Assembly (NCBI GenBank): GCA_030141605.1
Contig: JAQGDQ010000532.1
Location: 62,001 to 126,000, forward strand
Length of the DNA: 64,000 nucleotides
Direction: 5' to 3'
Source: Tubiluchus corallicola
Lineage: Eukaryota > Priapulida > Priapulimorpha > Priapulimorphida > Tubiluchidae
The notes under the pieces are model-generated. The model did no database searches. It saw only the letters and a list, made by a program, of their open reading frames with translations, and was not told the DNA's origin. This document shows, piece by piece, positions 11,920-24,739 of this stretch. Position numbers and translations under genes: made by a program. The first letter of the stretch is position 1; every line of letters begins with the position of its first letter.

Positions 11920-13405
11920 AGGGAAGAGTTTATTTGTCATAGAAGACGGTAAAGAGTTGTTTTAACAACTAAACGTCAAGAATCGAGTTAACCAGGGCTG
12001 CTCAGTGACAAAGAAGCAGAAAGACAGAGACACTTCGAAATTCTATACAGAACTAATACACACTATTGATAGAGTGAATTCTTTTAGTGTAATTATAGCT
12101 AACTATATAATTTGAAAACGAAACTATCGGCAAATACAATTAAAATAAAGAAGCCAAACTACAAGACAGCAATTTTTTGAACTTCGGAACGTTAAATTAA
12201 AAAAGAGCTAAAACACCGAAAAATTTTCTTAATTTGGAATAAAGTTTCGCTACCTCAAGCAGTACCAAACATCACTGAACCTTAACATATTCTAAAAGTG
12301 AAACTTGCCGAATAAAACCTAGAATCTATTGAAACGACTTAATTATCAGTTTTAAAAGTAAACTAAACTGACTTAGAAAAATGGCTTCCCTAATTTGAGA
12401 ATGAAATTCGAGAGTTTAAGACTTTCTCATGAATTTTTCTTTCGCAGACAACAAAAAAGAAGTTACGACATAATAAAATGCCACGATTTCTTTCCTTTAT
12501 GGCACAAATAGTCATCAATATAAAGAAACTTCAGACAAGTTTTCATACCACGAAATAAACCGCTGTACTACGTGTAACCTCAACCTGCTTACACAATAAT
12601 TGTGATTACTCTGAACGCACTAATTAAATTTTAATTAAATTCTACAGCACACGCCGCCGTTTCCACGTTCAAACACTTAGCTACACAACTTTTACACGCC
12701 TTGACAAAAACTGTTCCTCTCTTGAACGCTGCCTCTGAGCGCATGGCTTCGCGCGTGACGTCATCAGTTCATCTGTTTCTGTTTAGTTAACTGTGAATGC
12801 GCAGAGCAGAAGGAACAATATAAAGCACTGAGAGCAAAATAATGATGATGATAATTTACTAGAGCGTTTTATTTCTCATAACTACAGCAGAAATGTCGGC
12901 TAATCGTTGTTTACAGGCAGTCGTTGGAAAATTTAATGCTGCTTTACTGAGATTAAACGTTTGTAGAAACACTGGTGAGATGGCGCTACTAATCATTTCA
13001 CATTCATAGGCAGTGAACAAATCAAAGACGCATGCAAAACAAGATAAGTAATTACTAAAAAGCAAGTTTAATTTGCTGAAGGACAAGGACAATTTGCTGA
13101 AAACTTTTTGTTTTCACCGTTTTACTTCAAAAACTAAGTGCCAGAGCAAGTGTCATTAATTACCTTATCATATTAGTCAATCATTTACACTAACTTTAAC
13201 TTTGAACTTGCTTTTTTGTTATTATTTGTTTTGTACATAATCTTAGGTTACTGTGTAGTAATCTGCAGCATTTTTGTTTCTCTGTGTATTTTATTTTCCT
13301 GTGATTTCACTTTTACTAACACTTGGACCACAATGGAACTAACATGTACGTATCATGTTTTTATGTATCAGAGGAAAAAACAAATTTCTATTCCGTTCTG
13401 TGAGC
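11920..13405. other. Mostly non-coding, possible regulatory patch near 12.75 kb
   Basis: No coding block recognised. At 12751-12766 the sequence GCGCGTGACGTCATCA carries a perfect CRE palindrome in a locally CpG-richer patch, followed by a TATAAA-like AATATAAAGC at about 12821. An AGATGGCG motif is at 12978-12985. This could be a promoter, but no transcript is evident. Confidence 0.3.
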
Positions 13406-13409
13406 TGCA

Positions 13410-13905
13410 CGCTGAGAAATAGGTGGAAGGTGAGGGAAGGTGTTAGGCACTTATACGAAAGAAACAGGGTCGTTCAGAAGACGACGTTCCCTAAACTAAC
13501 TCGCAGCCGTTCGTATTGGTAGAGGGCGTTAGTTAACAATACACCGTTTCTTTGTCATATTTTTATAAGTTTAAGTGCCAAAATAAATGCAACATGCTAA
13601 GTGACTTCCCGTTTCATTTAAATTGTAGCATTACACTAGCCAGTCTCACAACGTCAATACTAGCAAATGCCACTTCTGCTTATATAATTAATCACTAATC
13701 TACTATAGATAAAGACAACCTGCGCCAAATTACGTAGTTATTCCGGCCGCACGCAAAATCGCGTGTGTGCTGCAGACCTTCACTTACAATAGTCAGATGT
13801 TATAAATTGCAGGCTGGGAAAAGAGGTGGAGGCTGAGGGATGGTGTCGGGCACCTCTCATTCATGAGGAATAGGGTCGTCCAGAAATAACGTCCACCAAA
13901 ACTAA
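13410..13905 (+). repeat. Pair of related ~90-bp sequences
   Basis: Segments at about 13410-13498 and 13808-13903 share the block order GAGGTGGARGSTGAGGGA, GGTGTYRGGCAC, AGGGTCGTYCAGAA and ACGTYC. They are diverged copies of one repeat about 300 bp apart. Confidence 0.6.
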
Positions 13906-14129
13906 TATGTATGGATAGAGGCTTTTGTAAAAGAGACCCACATCGCGGTGTTGCCCGGCTTCTTCTCTTTCTAAAGAGCAATAAAACCGTCCATTCACAT
14001 GTTTTCAGCACAATGCTCCTTCGGGAAGGGCGGCGAAAACTGCAAAAATTGTCGTTTTTACTCGAAGCAGAAAAAATGCACTAACGGCACTTTGTGAGGG
14101 TCAGAGGGGGGGGGGCTTTTTGGAAAAAG

Positions 14130-14320
14130 GCAAAAACGGGCTATACCCTAATGTGGCCTCTTTGGGTTTCTTTTAGAAACTCGTCTACCTGGATCAAACG
14201 GAACGTTTTTTCTGGACTGAAACTTATAGCACTTTGGAAAGAGGCGGAACCAGGCTGTACGCTGATGTAGCCACAGTTTCACAAACGCTACTACCAGGAT
14301 GAAGGGAAACGTTTTTCCTT
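14130..14320. repeat. Degenerate ~115-bp duplication
   Basis: Two units share GGCTRTACSCTRATGTRGCC, CTACCWGGATSAA and GAACGTTTTTYCT. Confidence 0.55.
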
Positions 14321-14329
14321 GTCTACCCT

Positions 14330-15840
14330 ATAATTTCACAATATCAACAAACATCGCGTATTTGATGCAATACCCAAAGCGAGTCATAATCAACTAATAA
14401 TACGCTAAAAGCCCAGTAACACCATGACAGTCAGCACAAAGCACAGGGGATTACAAACACGCAGGCAAAAGAACCTCAAAATATCAAGCCCGCAATAAAT
14501 TACATGAAACCAGAAGATTTAAATAAAATATGTTCTCTCCTGAGTGCTAGCTGAGCAAAAAGCCTGCAGACGACAGTCAGGCAGCCAGGGCTTCTCTGCT
14601 TGCACAGGGCTTCTTTATTTGAAATATTCATAAGTGCCTGTTTCAGCAGATTGAATTTGCTTATACTGGCGGATTTATTCCGTTTGACTTCGCTGCTACA
14701 TGATATTACTATTTAACTGCTGCCTGCGAAAGATTGACAGTGCCAGAAAATCGCTTGAATTATTTTTAAAAGTGAAGCGATGCTTTAAAAAGGACAGACG
14801 CAGCATTGCAGAGGGCTATCAGGATACCTCTTAATTAATTAAAAAAAAAATCCCTCTCTTCTTGGCAATTCTTTGGCAGAAAATTATTTCCTCACAACTT
14901 CGTTTTAATAATGTCATTGATAAATGGTCACTAACAGATATGGTTCATCATTAGCAAGTTAGGTGTGTAAGTCCAGTTCTTTGCAACTGTATACTCTTAC
15001 CTTTTCCCTCATCATAATCATCATCTTGACTATCTTTTGTAGTAGTACAAGTCTACTGTGAGGTTAATGACGCAAACACGTGCAACAGAATTATTCAACG
15101 AAACTATGAACTTTAACATTATGTCTAACGTCTTGTATGTTACCCAATGTTCACAGGAATGTTAGCCAAACAGGTTAAATTGTAGGAATGCAACTCATAA
15201 AACATTGGCACACCTCTTAATATTTTAAGTAGTAAGTGTCCTACAAGAATCCAGTGTGTGTGAAAAACTATGTGCACGTGCAACTGTTGCAAACATCAGT
15301 CTTAATTTCCCACTAGGCAAACAAGAAACTACGTCACTGAACTTCTCTGATAAAAGGTTGTATAATTACATCAATAATGGTCAATACCCATTAATCCACG
15401 ACTTCCCAGAAGCCATGTCAGAACAAGGAAGACCTGGCAATGGCTTCCTGTGCACATGAACAGGAAGAATTTTAATTGCTCGCTGGATAACCTCACTATG
15501 TTAGTTTAATGCGGCATCCATGAGGACTCCCTGAGGGAGCCCGGCCCATATATGAGAATTAGAGCATAGGCTTGCAATTATTGTCTGTCAGTAGGATGAG
15601 CTGATCGTAATCCCAGTTTGCAATGCTACAGCGTCCAAGATGGCAGTCTATGACTGACCATTCAAATGCGTGATTTGGCTGGGGAAGGAATATTATAATA
15701 AGATTCAAGCGAAGCTGAATGTTTCAATGTACGTTGATGAGGGACAGTAGCTGATGTACAATGTGACTACAAACCAGAGATGCTTGTCTTCCTCTTGAAA
15801 TAGAAACACCAGACCAAAAGGAAACAGTCAGATTACCATG
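14330..15840. other. No gene recognised
   Basis: AT-rich non-coding sequence with only short frames. I found no repeats or motifs worth naming. Confidence 0.45.
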
Positions 15841-15849
15841 TTTACCATA

Positions 15850-16055
15850 CATTTATTTACTGTACTCATAAACAGAAATTATTAAGTACAGTAAGTATAT
15901 TCTATAACCATACTTTTTGTAGATATAACTATATTTCGTAAGTTCAGGTAACTTCAGGTAAACTATTAGGTATGGTAAGTATATTCTATAACTTTACTTT
16001 TGTTATAGTTACAACTATTTCTTGTAAATTCAGATAAATTCAGGTAATACCAACA
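15850..16055. repeat. ~110-bp direct duplication with CAGGTAA motifs
   Basis: Two units share GTAAGTATATTCTATAAC followed by ATACTTT/TTACTTTT and the TTCAGGTAA ending. Confidence 0.6.
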
Positions 16056-16329
16056 CCTTTACACCTTTACACTCCACGCTACTTGTACATCCAGGTAATA
16101 AACCTACATTTGTGCAGTTATGTAAAGTCTAGTTAATTAACTACCTTTACCAAAGCAACGAGGACTATGCAAAGCAAACGTTTCAGTAACGATGAGCTAA
16201 TTAACCTGGAGATTTCCAGTGCATGCAGGTAGAATCCAGCTAATAAACCACACAAATGTCTGTGTAACCAAAATAGATATAAAAAAGAAGTGCAATCCAT
16301 CTCGAACCTGGGAACAATCTAAAAATAAA

Positions 16330-16625
16330 AAAATGCCCAGCATATATACCTATATATACATATACACCTACCTATACGTTTACGTGCTTAGTACCTGCCT
16401 ACCTACGCACCCAGGTAGACTCATGTATCCAACTATCTATCTACCTACCTACCTACCTGTCTACCAACCTCTCATATACATACCCAAAAAACCCAACTAT
16501 CTATCTATCTACCTACCTGTCTACCAACCTCCCAGGCAGCCTAACTGCCTAATACCCTACCTATCAACCACACATCACATCCACCCACCCATCAACTTAC
16601 CTACCTACCTACATACCAGTCTTCA
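16330..16625. repeat. Tetranucleotide (CTAC/CTAT) repeat region
   Basis: Imperfect runs of CTAC, CTAT and CATA interspersed with ACCAACC. They open a spurious Tyr/Pro-rich frame on the plus strand. Confidence 0.85.
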
Positions 16626-17249
16626 TGATTGGAGTCAGATCGAAAACCTCAATTGTGTCTGTCTCTTGTCTAATTCTGGTAGAATACAAGTAAATCAGTA
16701 AAAACAGTATAGCTACATTGCCTTTGCATCCATGTAGTATAACCTGAGCGTTATTATTTGGCCATCGAGGAAGAATTTAGGTAATACCTAATTAGGTTTT
16801 CCCTACACCTTTTACCTGCGCAGCTAGTACGATGACGCAGACACTAATCTTGCCTGTTCATGCAATCATTCTAGAACTTCAGTATGTTACCAACCAATAC
16901 CAAAAATGTTTGATTATAATCTCATCTCTGTAGTGCTTAACTTGGCAGCTGCGTTCTCATTTGTCACAAAAAAATCACCTTGGAAGTTTTAGAACAGACA
17001 CCATGCTGTGAAAATAAACATTTAATGGATTTTATCATAAGGATACGGTGACTTCACTCTTCAAGAGAAATTAGGACAGAATACCAGCCATGTCAAGAGC
17101 GAATTAAACAGATTCATCGCATTCCATGATCCAAATTAGAGTAGCGTGTTTGTTTTTATGAAATTTCGCAATGTTAATCAGTATGGCGATAGTGCAGTGT
17201 ATTCAGACACAGGAGATCATGGTGTTATTATTATGTTCATCCTTTCCAA

Positions 17250-17589
17250 ACAACACCAGCACCAGCAGCAGCAGTAACAACACCAGCAACAGCAAAAACA
17301 GTATCACCAGCAACAGCAATAACAGTAACAGCAGCCACAGCCGCAACCGCAACTACAACAGGAACAACAGCAACAGCTAGAGCAGCCACAACTGCAACTA
17401 CAACAGCAACAGCGACAAGCATAATCACGACGACGACAACAACAACAATAGCAGCCGCAGCAAGAACAGCGACAAGGCTAACGATGACGACAACAACAGC
17501 AACAGCCACTGCAGCCACAACTGCAACTACAACAGTAACAGCGACAAGGATAATGACGACGACAACAACAACAACAATAGCAACAACAA

Positions 17590-17621
<32 letters not shown>

Positions 17622-17640
17622 CTAAGAATAAGATGATAAA
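17250..17640. repeat. (CAR)n trinucleotide repeat, CAG/CAA/GAC interrupted
   Basis: About 390 bp of CAG, CAA, CGA and GAC triplets with internal duplication of a CAGCCACAACTGCAACTACA block. Translation gives Asn/Ser or Val/Ala homopolymer-like frames in both directions, with no flanking coding signal, so I treat it as a microsatellite. Confidence 0.85.
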
Positions 17641-17644
17641 AAGA

Positions 17645-19330
17645 AATGCAGCCGACTCTATACTTTAAACTCCAAATTCCAAAACAAAGAGAAGGAAAGA
17701 GATGAAAAAAGAATGACAGAGAAGTAATCATATTACCTTAGTTACTTATAAACCTGCCTGGTTTAGCTTACATCACTATCAGAGTTCCTCAGGTGTTGAG
17801 AAAACTGCGTGAATTTTAAAATTTAATGAAAGTGAGAATTTAATTAAAAAATTCAAATTTTAAAGCGATCTCATTAACGCTTATGCGACATTTAACTGAT
17901 GTTAACGTTATCCATTAATTATCTTAAACGTAATTAAAAACCAGCAGCGAAAATTAGAAAGCCTACATAATTGCCTAATTAAAATTCGTGCGCCAAAAAG
18001 CCGCACAGGCGTCAAACTGGGATGATTTTTTAGTTGTGTGATGAATATCCCGTATCAGGTAATTAAAATAATCTATTTGGTTTGAAAATAATCGCTTATC
18101 AATAAACAGAACATGATTTGTGAGCAAAATGAAACCGTGGCGTTTTAAACGTCCCATTGCTATGGCAACCATTAATAAACGCTTCGCAAGCAGGATGATA
18201 TTATAAGTAAATGTTTGTGATGTGAGTTTTATAGTCGTGCGACAGATTACGCAATTTTGTTGAAAATGAGCCTGGCTTGTAAAAGAGCTGATAAATGGAA
18301 TACCATTCATCAAGCGGGGCTGAGCTTTATCGAAAACTGTTAATGAGCAAAATTTAATGTAAGAGGACAGGCAAAGTGGGTCAGGAAGAATATACGAGTC
18401 AGCGTGGAAAGACTCGTCATCTCGCGGTACATCAGAGAGACATGAACAAATTACTGTAAAAAAAACTGCGACATGGTTGAATGGTAATTTTTGCTCACCA
18501 ACCTACTAACTAACCAACCGTCCGACCAACCACTTGCCCTATCAACTGGATAAATGACTGCATGGTTACAAATGACTGAATAAATGGGGGTTTCATAGCC
18601 GAGTGGTTACGTGATTCACTTGACTGTTTACTTCATTAAGGAAAGATGTACACATATCCGAACATGGTTGAGACGTCTCGGCTAGTCCAGTGGCTCATCT
18701 CAGAGCTATGTCCTTGAAAATGAGCCAGGTTTTCGGGTTGCACCACAAACACCATGTTGAACAAGCCCTACCATTGCATAGTGAATTCAAGCTTAGAGTG
18801 TGCCAAAAAGGATAAAAGACGATGGTGACTCATTGGTTGACTAACTGACCAACTAACACACAGATTCAATAAAACTCACTCAACCACCCATCCATTCACA
18901 CGTCCACCAAAAGCTCGGGGAAATTGAATCTACCAAATCTATGTCCTTACTGATTTCAATAAATCAGAAGAACTTTCTTCTCTTTCAGCCGAACTACTTT
19001 ACTGGTGAGTGTATTTCACTGTTAGCGCAGTTATATGACCACTAGACTATTAAATATTAAGATTATCGATTGATTGCAGTAGGTCTTGTATTGATTAGCC
19101 ATTTTATTCGACCAAGAATCTAAACTCGTTCCCTGAATAAACATCAAGTTACTCGATATCTATAATCGAATCAAGCAAAACTACTATTATTAGCCCGACG
19201 CTGTAAACTGAGCACTCAATTACAATATCGTAAAGACAAGCTCGCAAAATACTGCTCCCCTGCAATACTTGATGCCTCAGTACGGGGTTCTAAGTACAGA
19301 ATTAACGTAACATATGCTGCCATCTATTGG
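17645..19330. other. No gene; possible decayed tRNA-like repeat at 18597-18735
   Basis: CATAGCCGAGTGGTTACGTG at about 18595 resembles the A-box of a Ser/Leu tRNA and GGTTTTCGGGTTGC at about 18731 resembles a poor B-box, which suggests an old SINE. The rest is featureless AT-rich sequence. Confidence 0.3.
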
Positions 19331-19334
19331 GAAT

Positions 19335-19890
19335 ATTGTTGTTGTTGATGTTGGCATCCTTCTGCCTCGGAAGACAATGGAGTGTGCGCCAAGAGTCAGT
19401 TATTGATTACATTGGTGGAGCCGCAGCGTCGACTGTGGCGGAGCAGTCCGATCCTTGAACGTCTCCAGAGCGCACGCCTGGGCAAGGTGTATGGAGATCC
19501 TGAGTTGCCCAGACAACAGGAACCCCCTCTCTTCCTCCCTGGTTTAGTCCAAAGGAAAGCGGAGCGATACGTTTGGCACCAGGTTGGCTGCAAGAGCTGC
19601 CGGAGTCAGTGAGCATGCTGCACAGGTCCGCCTTCGGGGCTCCACTCCTGCTTTGGAAGGTTTACTCCTCTACACATGGCCATTGGGTCACTTGACCTCC
19701 TCCGCCCTCTAGCCGTTGGCTGCTTGTACAGCTCCTCCGCCCAGTGTCGAGATACAGTGTGGGCATCCCGCAAGCCTACAGCACCTGGTATTCCTAGGGG
19801 ATCACCCATCCAAGCACTAACCAGGCTCTAGGTTGCTTAACTTCGGTGATCAGATGAGAACCGGCGTTTTCAACGTGATATGGCCGTAGT
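19335..19890 (-). mobile_element. 5S-rRNA-derived SINE (SINE3-like)
   Basis: Bases 19889 to 19772 on the minus strand are a recognisable 5S rRNA (118 nt). It includes CTACGGCCAT at the 5' end, the internal control region GAAGTTAAGCAAC...GCCTGGTTAGTGCTTGGATG, and GGTGCTGTAGGCTT at the 3' end. About 430 bp of unrelated GC-richer body follow, ending in a short AAC-type tail at about 19338. A 5S promoter head plus body plus simple tail is the defining layout of SINE3 elements. Substitutions in the 5S part and its fusion to a body argue against a functional 5S gene. A GGGAAT block flanks both ends, but I could not establish a true target-site duplication. Confidence 0.75.
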
Positions 19891-19894
19891 TAAT

Positions 19895-21200
19895 ACGGGA
19901 ATGATTTGGCAATATTAATGTAACAATAAAAAGACGCGGTTTTTAAAGCAGAACAGAATAGGTGTCATTCTGGACTGCATGTAAAAACTTTTAGCACATA
20001 TTAGTTTTTACAGAACTACATAATTAGTGCTAAGGCATTTGTGCTGCCATCTATAGAGAAAACGTGCAAAATAAAGGAAAGAAGTAAGTTTTGCAGTACC
20101 AAGAACTTGTTTGTTCCTTTAAAAGAACATCCTCAGGTATTTTCTAACACAGGAAATTAAGAACTCTATTTTTTTACTGTTTATATCTTCATCTTCTACT
20201 AATGACAGTTACCCTAAGTGACCAGTGATCATTGGCCTTATTTGAGATGACTTGTATTAAAGTCAAACTAAACTCTCACTATAATACAAGCTATCACAAA
20301 TTAACATCCTACTCTCATTACGAATATGCAATTTATTTTATTACAAACTTACTGTAAAACTTGTTTCTTTTGACTTGTTATCACTTCGTTGTTACCGGTA
20401 TTAAATTTGAAGAACCGCCATTTTCGTTGCGCGAGACGAATGACGTAATGAGTACAGTTACGATGCCACCTAAGATTGGCAAACAAACATCGGTAACAAA
20501 AAACACTTTCTGTACCTCTCTCTCTCTCTCTCGCTCACTTGCGCCAAAAACGCGAAACCTGGCGATCTTTACAGCAACGCACGCGTTCGAAATTCACCAG
20601 AAAAAGGTAAATTGTTTAATTTATGTCTCCTTTGTTTAATAATAACTATGAATTTCTTGTGCAATCATAATAATGTGTTAAAAACGTTTAATGTCAGTTG
20701 CGGTTATATAGGCTTTTAAACGGTAACGAATCTAACGGCTTAGAAGTGCGTGTAAAAAGTGTTCAGTACAAGATAAGCTTAATGTCGGTAATTATAAGCA
20801 GAATTACTGACGTACAGTAAGTAAAGGCTTCAAAATAAAACATACATGTGAAAAAGCACTCAATGTGCATGTTAGTTTACACGGATCACCGAGTCGACTT
20901 CTTGCAGTTTACATGCTGTACTGTAAATTTTTGGCAGAAAGGATAAATAGAGACACCGACCGCGTGCAATAATAAACATGCATTCAATGCCAGTGAGCAA
21001 ATGCTTAGTAAATAAACCTTTAGAACTACTTTAGAGCTAGAAAGAGAGATTCGAATTACTAATCAATACATGAGGAATTCCAATTACCAATCAATAGATG
21101 GAATTCAACAATAAATCGAAGCTCGATAATGACAATAAATGGCACGGTCGACCGGCACTTTATACCAGAGAATCGCAGCACGTTACATAGTTACCCACAA
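19895..21200. other. No confirmed gene; CpG-enriched patch near 20.42-20.61 kb
   Basis: A plus-strand frame around 20438-20606 begins MSTVTMPPKIGKQTS and ends at AAAAAG|GTAAAT, a plausible donor. It could be a first exon, but it contains a CT microsatellite and I find no partner exon. Not called as a gene. Confidence 0.25.
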
Positions 21201-21214
21201 TAGTTAAGCAACGC

Positions 21215-21490
21215 CAAGACTGGAAAATAAATGGAAGGGTGACTGCCACCCGCGTGGTCATTACATGTTTAGCCACAATAGTTAAGTAGCACCTAATTTG
21301 AATTATAAATAGATGGGTGACTGCCACCGCGTGGTCATTACATGTTTAGCCACATTAATTAAGCAACACCTAGTCTAGACGATAAATGGATGGGTGACTG
21401 CCATGCGTGGACTTTACATCTTTAGCCAATAGTTAGGCAACACCTAATTTGGACACTAAATGGTTGGATGATTGTCATCGTGGGATTTCA
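21215..21490. repeat. ~80-bp tandem repeat, about 3.5 copies
   Basis: Units carry GGTGACTGCCACCGCGTGG, TTACATGTTTAGCCACA and TAGTTAAGCAACACCTAAT. The last copies are more diverged, as expected at an array edge. Confidence 0.85.
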
Positions 21491-21499
21491 TCTTCTATA

Positions 21500-22370
21500 T
21501 TGCCCCAGTTATTTACCATAGTTGACAGAAGACGCATCTAAACGTGGCTAAGACACCCAGCAGCCAGTTCCGTAATTCAGCTATCTTGGAGGACACTACG
21601 CCACTGCCAATGATTGCGCAGTTGCCCACCACTTAACCTAAGTAATTTATCTACGTTTTTATTAGTTTTCGATTATAGAATTACTTTTTGGGGTGACTCA
21701 CACGAAAAATTTGTTCCAGCAAATGTACAGTGGGGGTTGCGACCGCTGCATGCTAGGGAGGTCATGCCACTCAATAATGTTACAGTCGACTTGTGAACAG
21801 CTGCAACCAATTTCTGCATTCTTCTACGATGAGGAAAAAACCTGATCCAGTCGTATTCACTAGATAAAAAGAAGCCAAACCAATACTGCTCAGAATCACA
21901 AACACTTTCACTAGACATCATCAGACTAATAAGTGAATTAGCATCACCTTACAAAAAGGGCAAACATGGACGCGCTATTAAACATATCCATGAAAAAAAG
22001 AAAAATATAATCAGTCTTGTGAAAAGTCGCTAGAAAGACATGCTATCCTAAGAAAAGAAGTATTTCAAACTCGTTTTCTTAGATCTGTTTGGGTTTCTAG
22101 TTGAACAGACGCTCCTAAGAGCGCTTTAGCGCTGCTGTGGAATTCACGAACTAATTCTACACACAACTCTTCATCTTGAATAACAACAGCTTCAGATGGA
22201 AGAAACAAATAAATAAACAAATAGCGTTTTTTCAATTAAACGAAAAAAATACAAAATAAAATGCACAAATTAGCGTAATTTCACAACAATCCTAGTGTAT
22301 GGCGCTACAAACAATACGGCATGTGAGGTAAGTACAAAACACGTGGCGCCATCCAATGACAAAAGCCAAG
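21500..22370. other. No gene recognised
   Basis: Contains two overlapping short frames around 21614-21921 on opposite strands, neither resembling a known family. Confidence 0.4.
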
Positions 22371-22374
22371 TATA

Positions 22375-22520
22375 TTAACAAACAAATAAACACACGCATA
22401 TACATACATACAAATACACACATGCACGCACGCACGCGTACACACACACACACAAACAAACATACATACACACGCACGCTCACACACATACACACACACA
22501 AACATACATACATACATAAA
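22375..22520. repeat. (CA)n/CATA-rich microsatellite
   Basis: Runs of CACA, CATA and CGCA dominate. Frames on both strands here are low-complexity artefacts. Confidence 0.85.
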
Positions 22521-22529
22521 TGTGTCACT

Positions 22530-24180
22530 GATAAGGATTATACAACTTGAAATGCGCAAAAATACTAACACTTTCTATAAAATTTAAACTAGTGAGTACT
22601 GAGTATTAGTGCTTAATAATTACTGCACATGAGATAATTAATTCTAATAACTTTAACTGTGAAAAACAACCTGAAAGTTTTTAAAATGTTAAAGCACACA
22701 AAACGAGACGAATGCTGTACAAAAACTTGTGAAAGAAAAACCAACACCTCGGCATGAAACTTACATGGAAATAATGTTTAAAACGAAAACAAGTTCCTAA
22801 TTGATGTTTATTTCAGGAAGAACTATGTTTAGCCACGCTGTAATAAGTTTTAACAGCGCACAGGAAGCGAAATCATGCTGGGATATTTGTGAAAATACCG
22901 CGACGTCAAATTAGAATAGACGGTTTTTCACGTGAGTTTCCTTTAATACAGAACTGAGTTTTAAAGACATGAGTGACGGGTTATAACTGCATTAGGAAAC
23001 CGCATGTTAATTTTTGTGAAAATTGGCGCTCGAGAGTCTACGTTAACAACGCAAGTTCGCAAGCTACGAATTGCAAACATGGTGGCGTCATCTATCGGCC
23101 GGCAACTGAAACAGCACATCCTGGGATCTAGAGGACGAAAAATATGAACCCGTGAAATGGTACATCACTCAAATTGGGTGTACTTTTCTCAGAACATCAA
23201 CATTAATACTCCCAAGTTACAAGTGCAATATCGTAAAGTCAAAATACAAAGAGGTTTCCGAAACGACAGTAAATTCGCAGATAAAACACAGGCACTTATA
23301 ATAGAGAATACACAAATGATCCCAGGTTCTTCATCCAATAACCATGTTTGGTTAAGAATCTCAGGTTGAAAGAAACTGCAATTATGAAACTATCATAGTA
23401 GATATTCTAAGAAACAAAAAATCTGAATAATGAAAACAACGTAATTTGTGTAAGTAAACATTTTAAGTAATCAAAATTTCATTGATTTTACATTTTCACA
23501 TGGTCCTGATAGGCTCTCACAAACACTGTGGCCTAAGAAGATGTTCCCATTAATAAATTAACTTAAAAGCAACAACAGACTGAAATTTTAACTTAATTAC
23601 AAATTTTTGTGAATTACACTGAAAGCTTACTACCGTGCAACAGCAACACCATTCACAACAACAATGCTAACAACAAGGAAAAGCATTTACAAGGCAAAAG
23701 ATGTGACATAGATTAAGAAAGGATGTGTCTTCGCCTCACTTTGTAATGCTGACAGGGTTAAAGAATAATTATGCAAGCAAATCTCTCTATCTGCACTATC
23801 TATAAATAACACAGACTGCACTTTAATTGTTATCAAGCCAAAAATTTGCTTTTACATCCAATCAGATTTACCATTTTTATTCCAGGAGGGTTATCAAAAT
23901 TTGCAAAAGAAAGTTTATTAATGAGGTAAACGATTTATTCAGCATCCCAGCATCCCACGTGAATAATATAATCAAGCTAATTAAAAACCATGAAACGTCC
24001 CCCCTGACATAATTCAAATGGCGTCAGCAGTACAGTATGTACTGTATTATTATGTAACATCGTTCATAAGGAGTTTGAAGCATTAGTGCAGCGATACATA
24101 ATACTTAAGTACGTACTTAATCAATTACTGCTAATGTAAGCAAGACTTAAACCTAATTAACGTTGGCTCAGTGAATGGGT
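22530..24180. other. No gene recognised
   Basis: A short CpG-bearing segment at 22860-23110 includes an ATG in good context (AAACATGGTG at about 23076), but that frame closes after about 22 codons with no donor. Nothing else is interpretable. Confidence 0.4.
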
Positions 24181-24184
24181 GCTG

Positions 24185-24735
24185 GCAAATTCAACACGCT
24201 TGCAGCAACAGTAGCAGTTCAGACTCTCTCAGAGTTATAATAAGAATGTGGGTTGTGGTGACGGTACTGCTTTTATCCGGTTTGTCCAGTAGTATAAAGT
24301 ATATGGTAGGCAATATAAGATGCACAGCAACAGGGGCAGTTCAGGCTCTCTCAAAGCTCTTATAATAAGAATGTGGGTTGTGGAGATGGTGATGCTTTTA
24401 TCCGGTTTGTCCAGTAGTAACACACTTAGAGTATATGGTAGGAAATATAAGATGCACAGCAACAGTGGCAGTTCAGGCATTCTCAAAGCTCTTGCAATAC
24501 TATCTGGGAATCTGTGCTGTGATGGCAGACTGATGGTGATGCATTTATCCAGATTGTCCAGTAGTAAGACATAAAACATATGGCAGGTAATACAAAACAT
24601 ACAGCTATAGTGGTAACTTAAGCTTCTCGAAGCACCTTTGCTACTATTTGGTAATCCTGATAGTGGTGATGAACTAATGGTGGTGCACTATCCGCTTCAT
24701 CCAGTAGCAAGACAGTAAGAGTACATGGCAAAACA
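24185..24735. repeat. Degenerate ~130-150-bp tandem repeat, about four copies
   Basis: Repeated blocks: TTATCCGGTTTGTCCAGTAG, ATATGGTAGGYAATATAAGA, CACAGCAACAGKGGCAGTTC and CTCTCAAAGCTCTT. Divergence increases to the right. Confidence 0.85.
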
Positions 24736-24739
24736 TCTA

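Noticed and set aside
17237-17731. 164-codon Val/Ala-rich and Asn/Ser-rich frames
   Set aside because: Caused by the CAR trinucleotide repeat. Both strands are open, with no flanking coding signal.
19772-19889. Functional 5S rRNA gene
   Set aside because: Substitutions relative to the metazoan consensus, fusion to a 430-bp body with a simple tail, and a second truncated copy with the same extension fit a retroelement better.
20361-20639. 92-codon frame with a good donor
   Set aside because: Contains a CT microsatellite, has no recognisable domain and no partner exon.
21614-21921. Opposed 60- and 82-codon frames
   Set aside because: Short, overlapping, unlike any family I know, and not bounded by splice sites.
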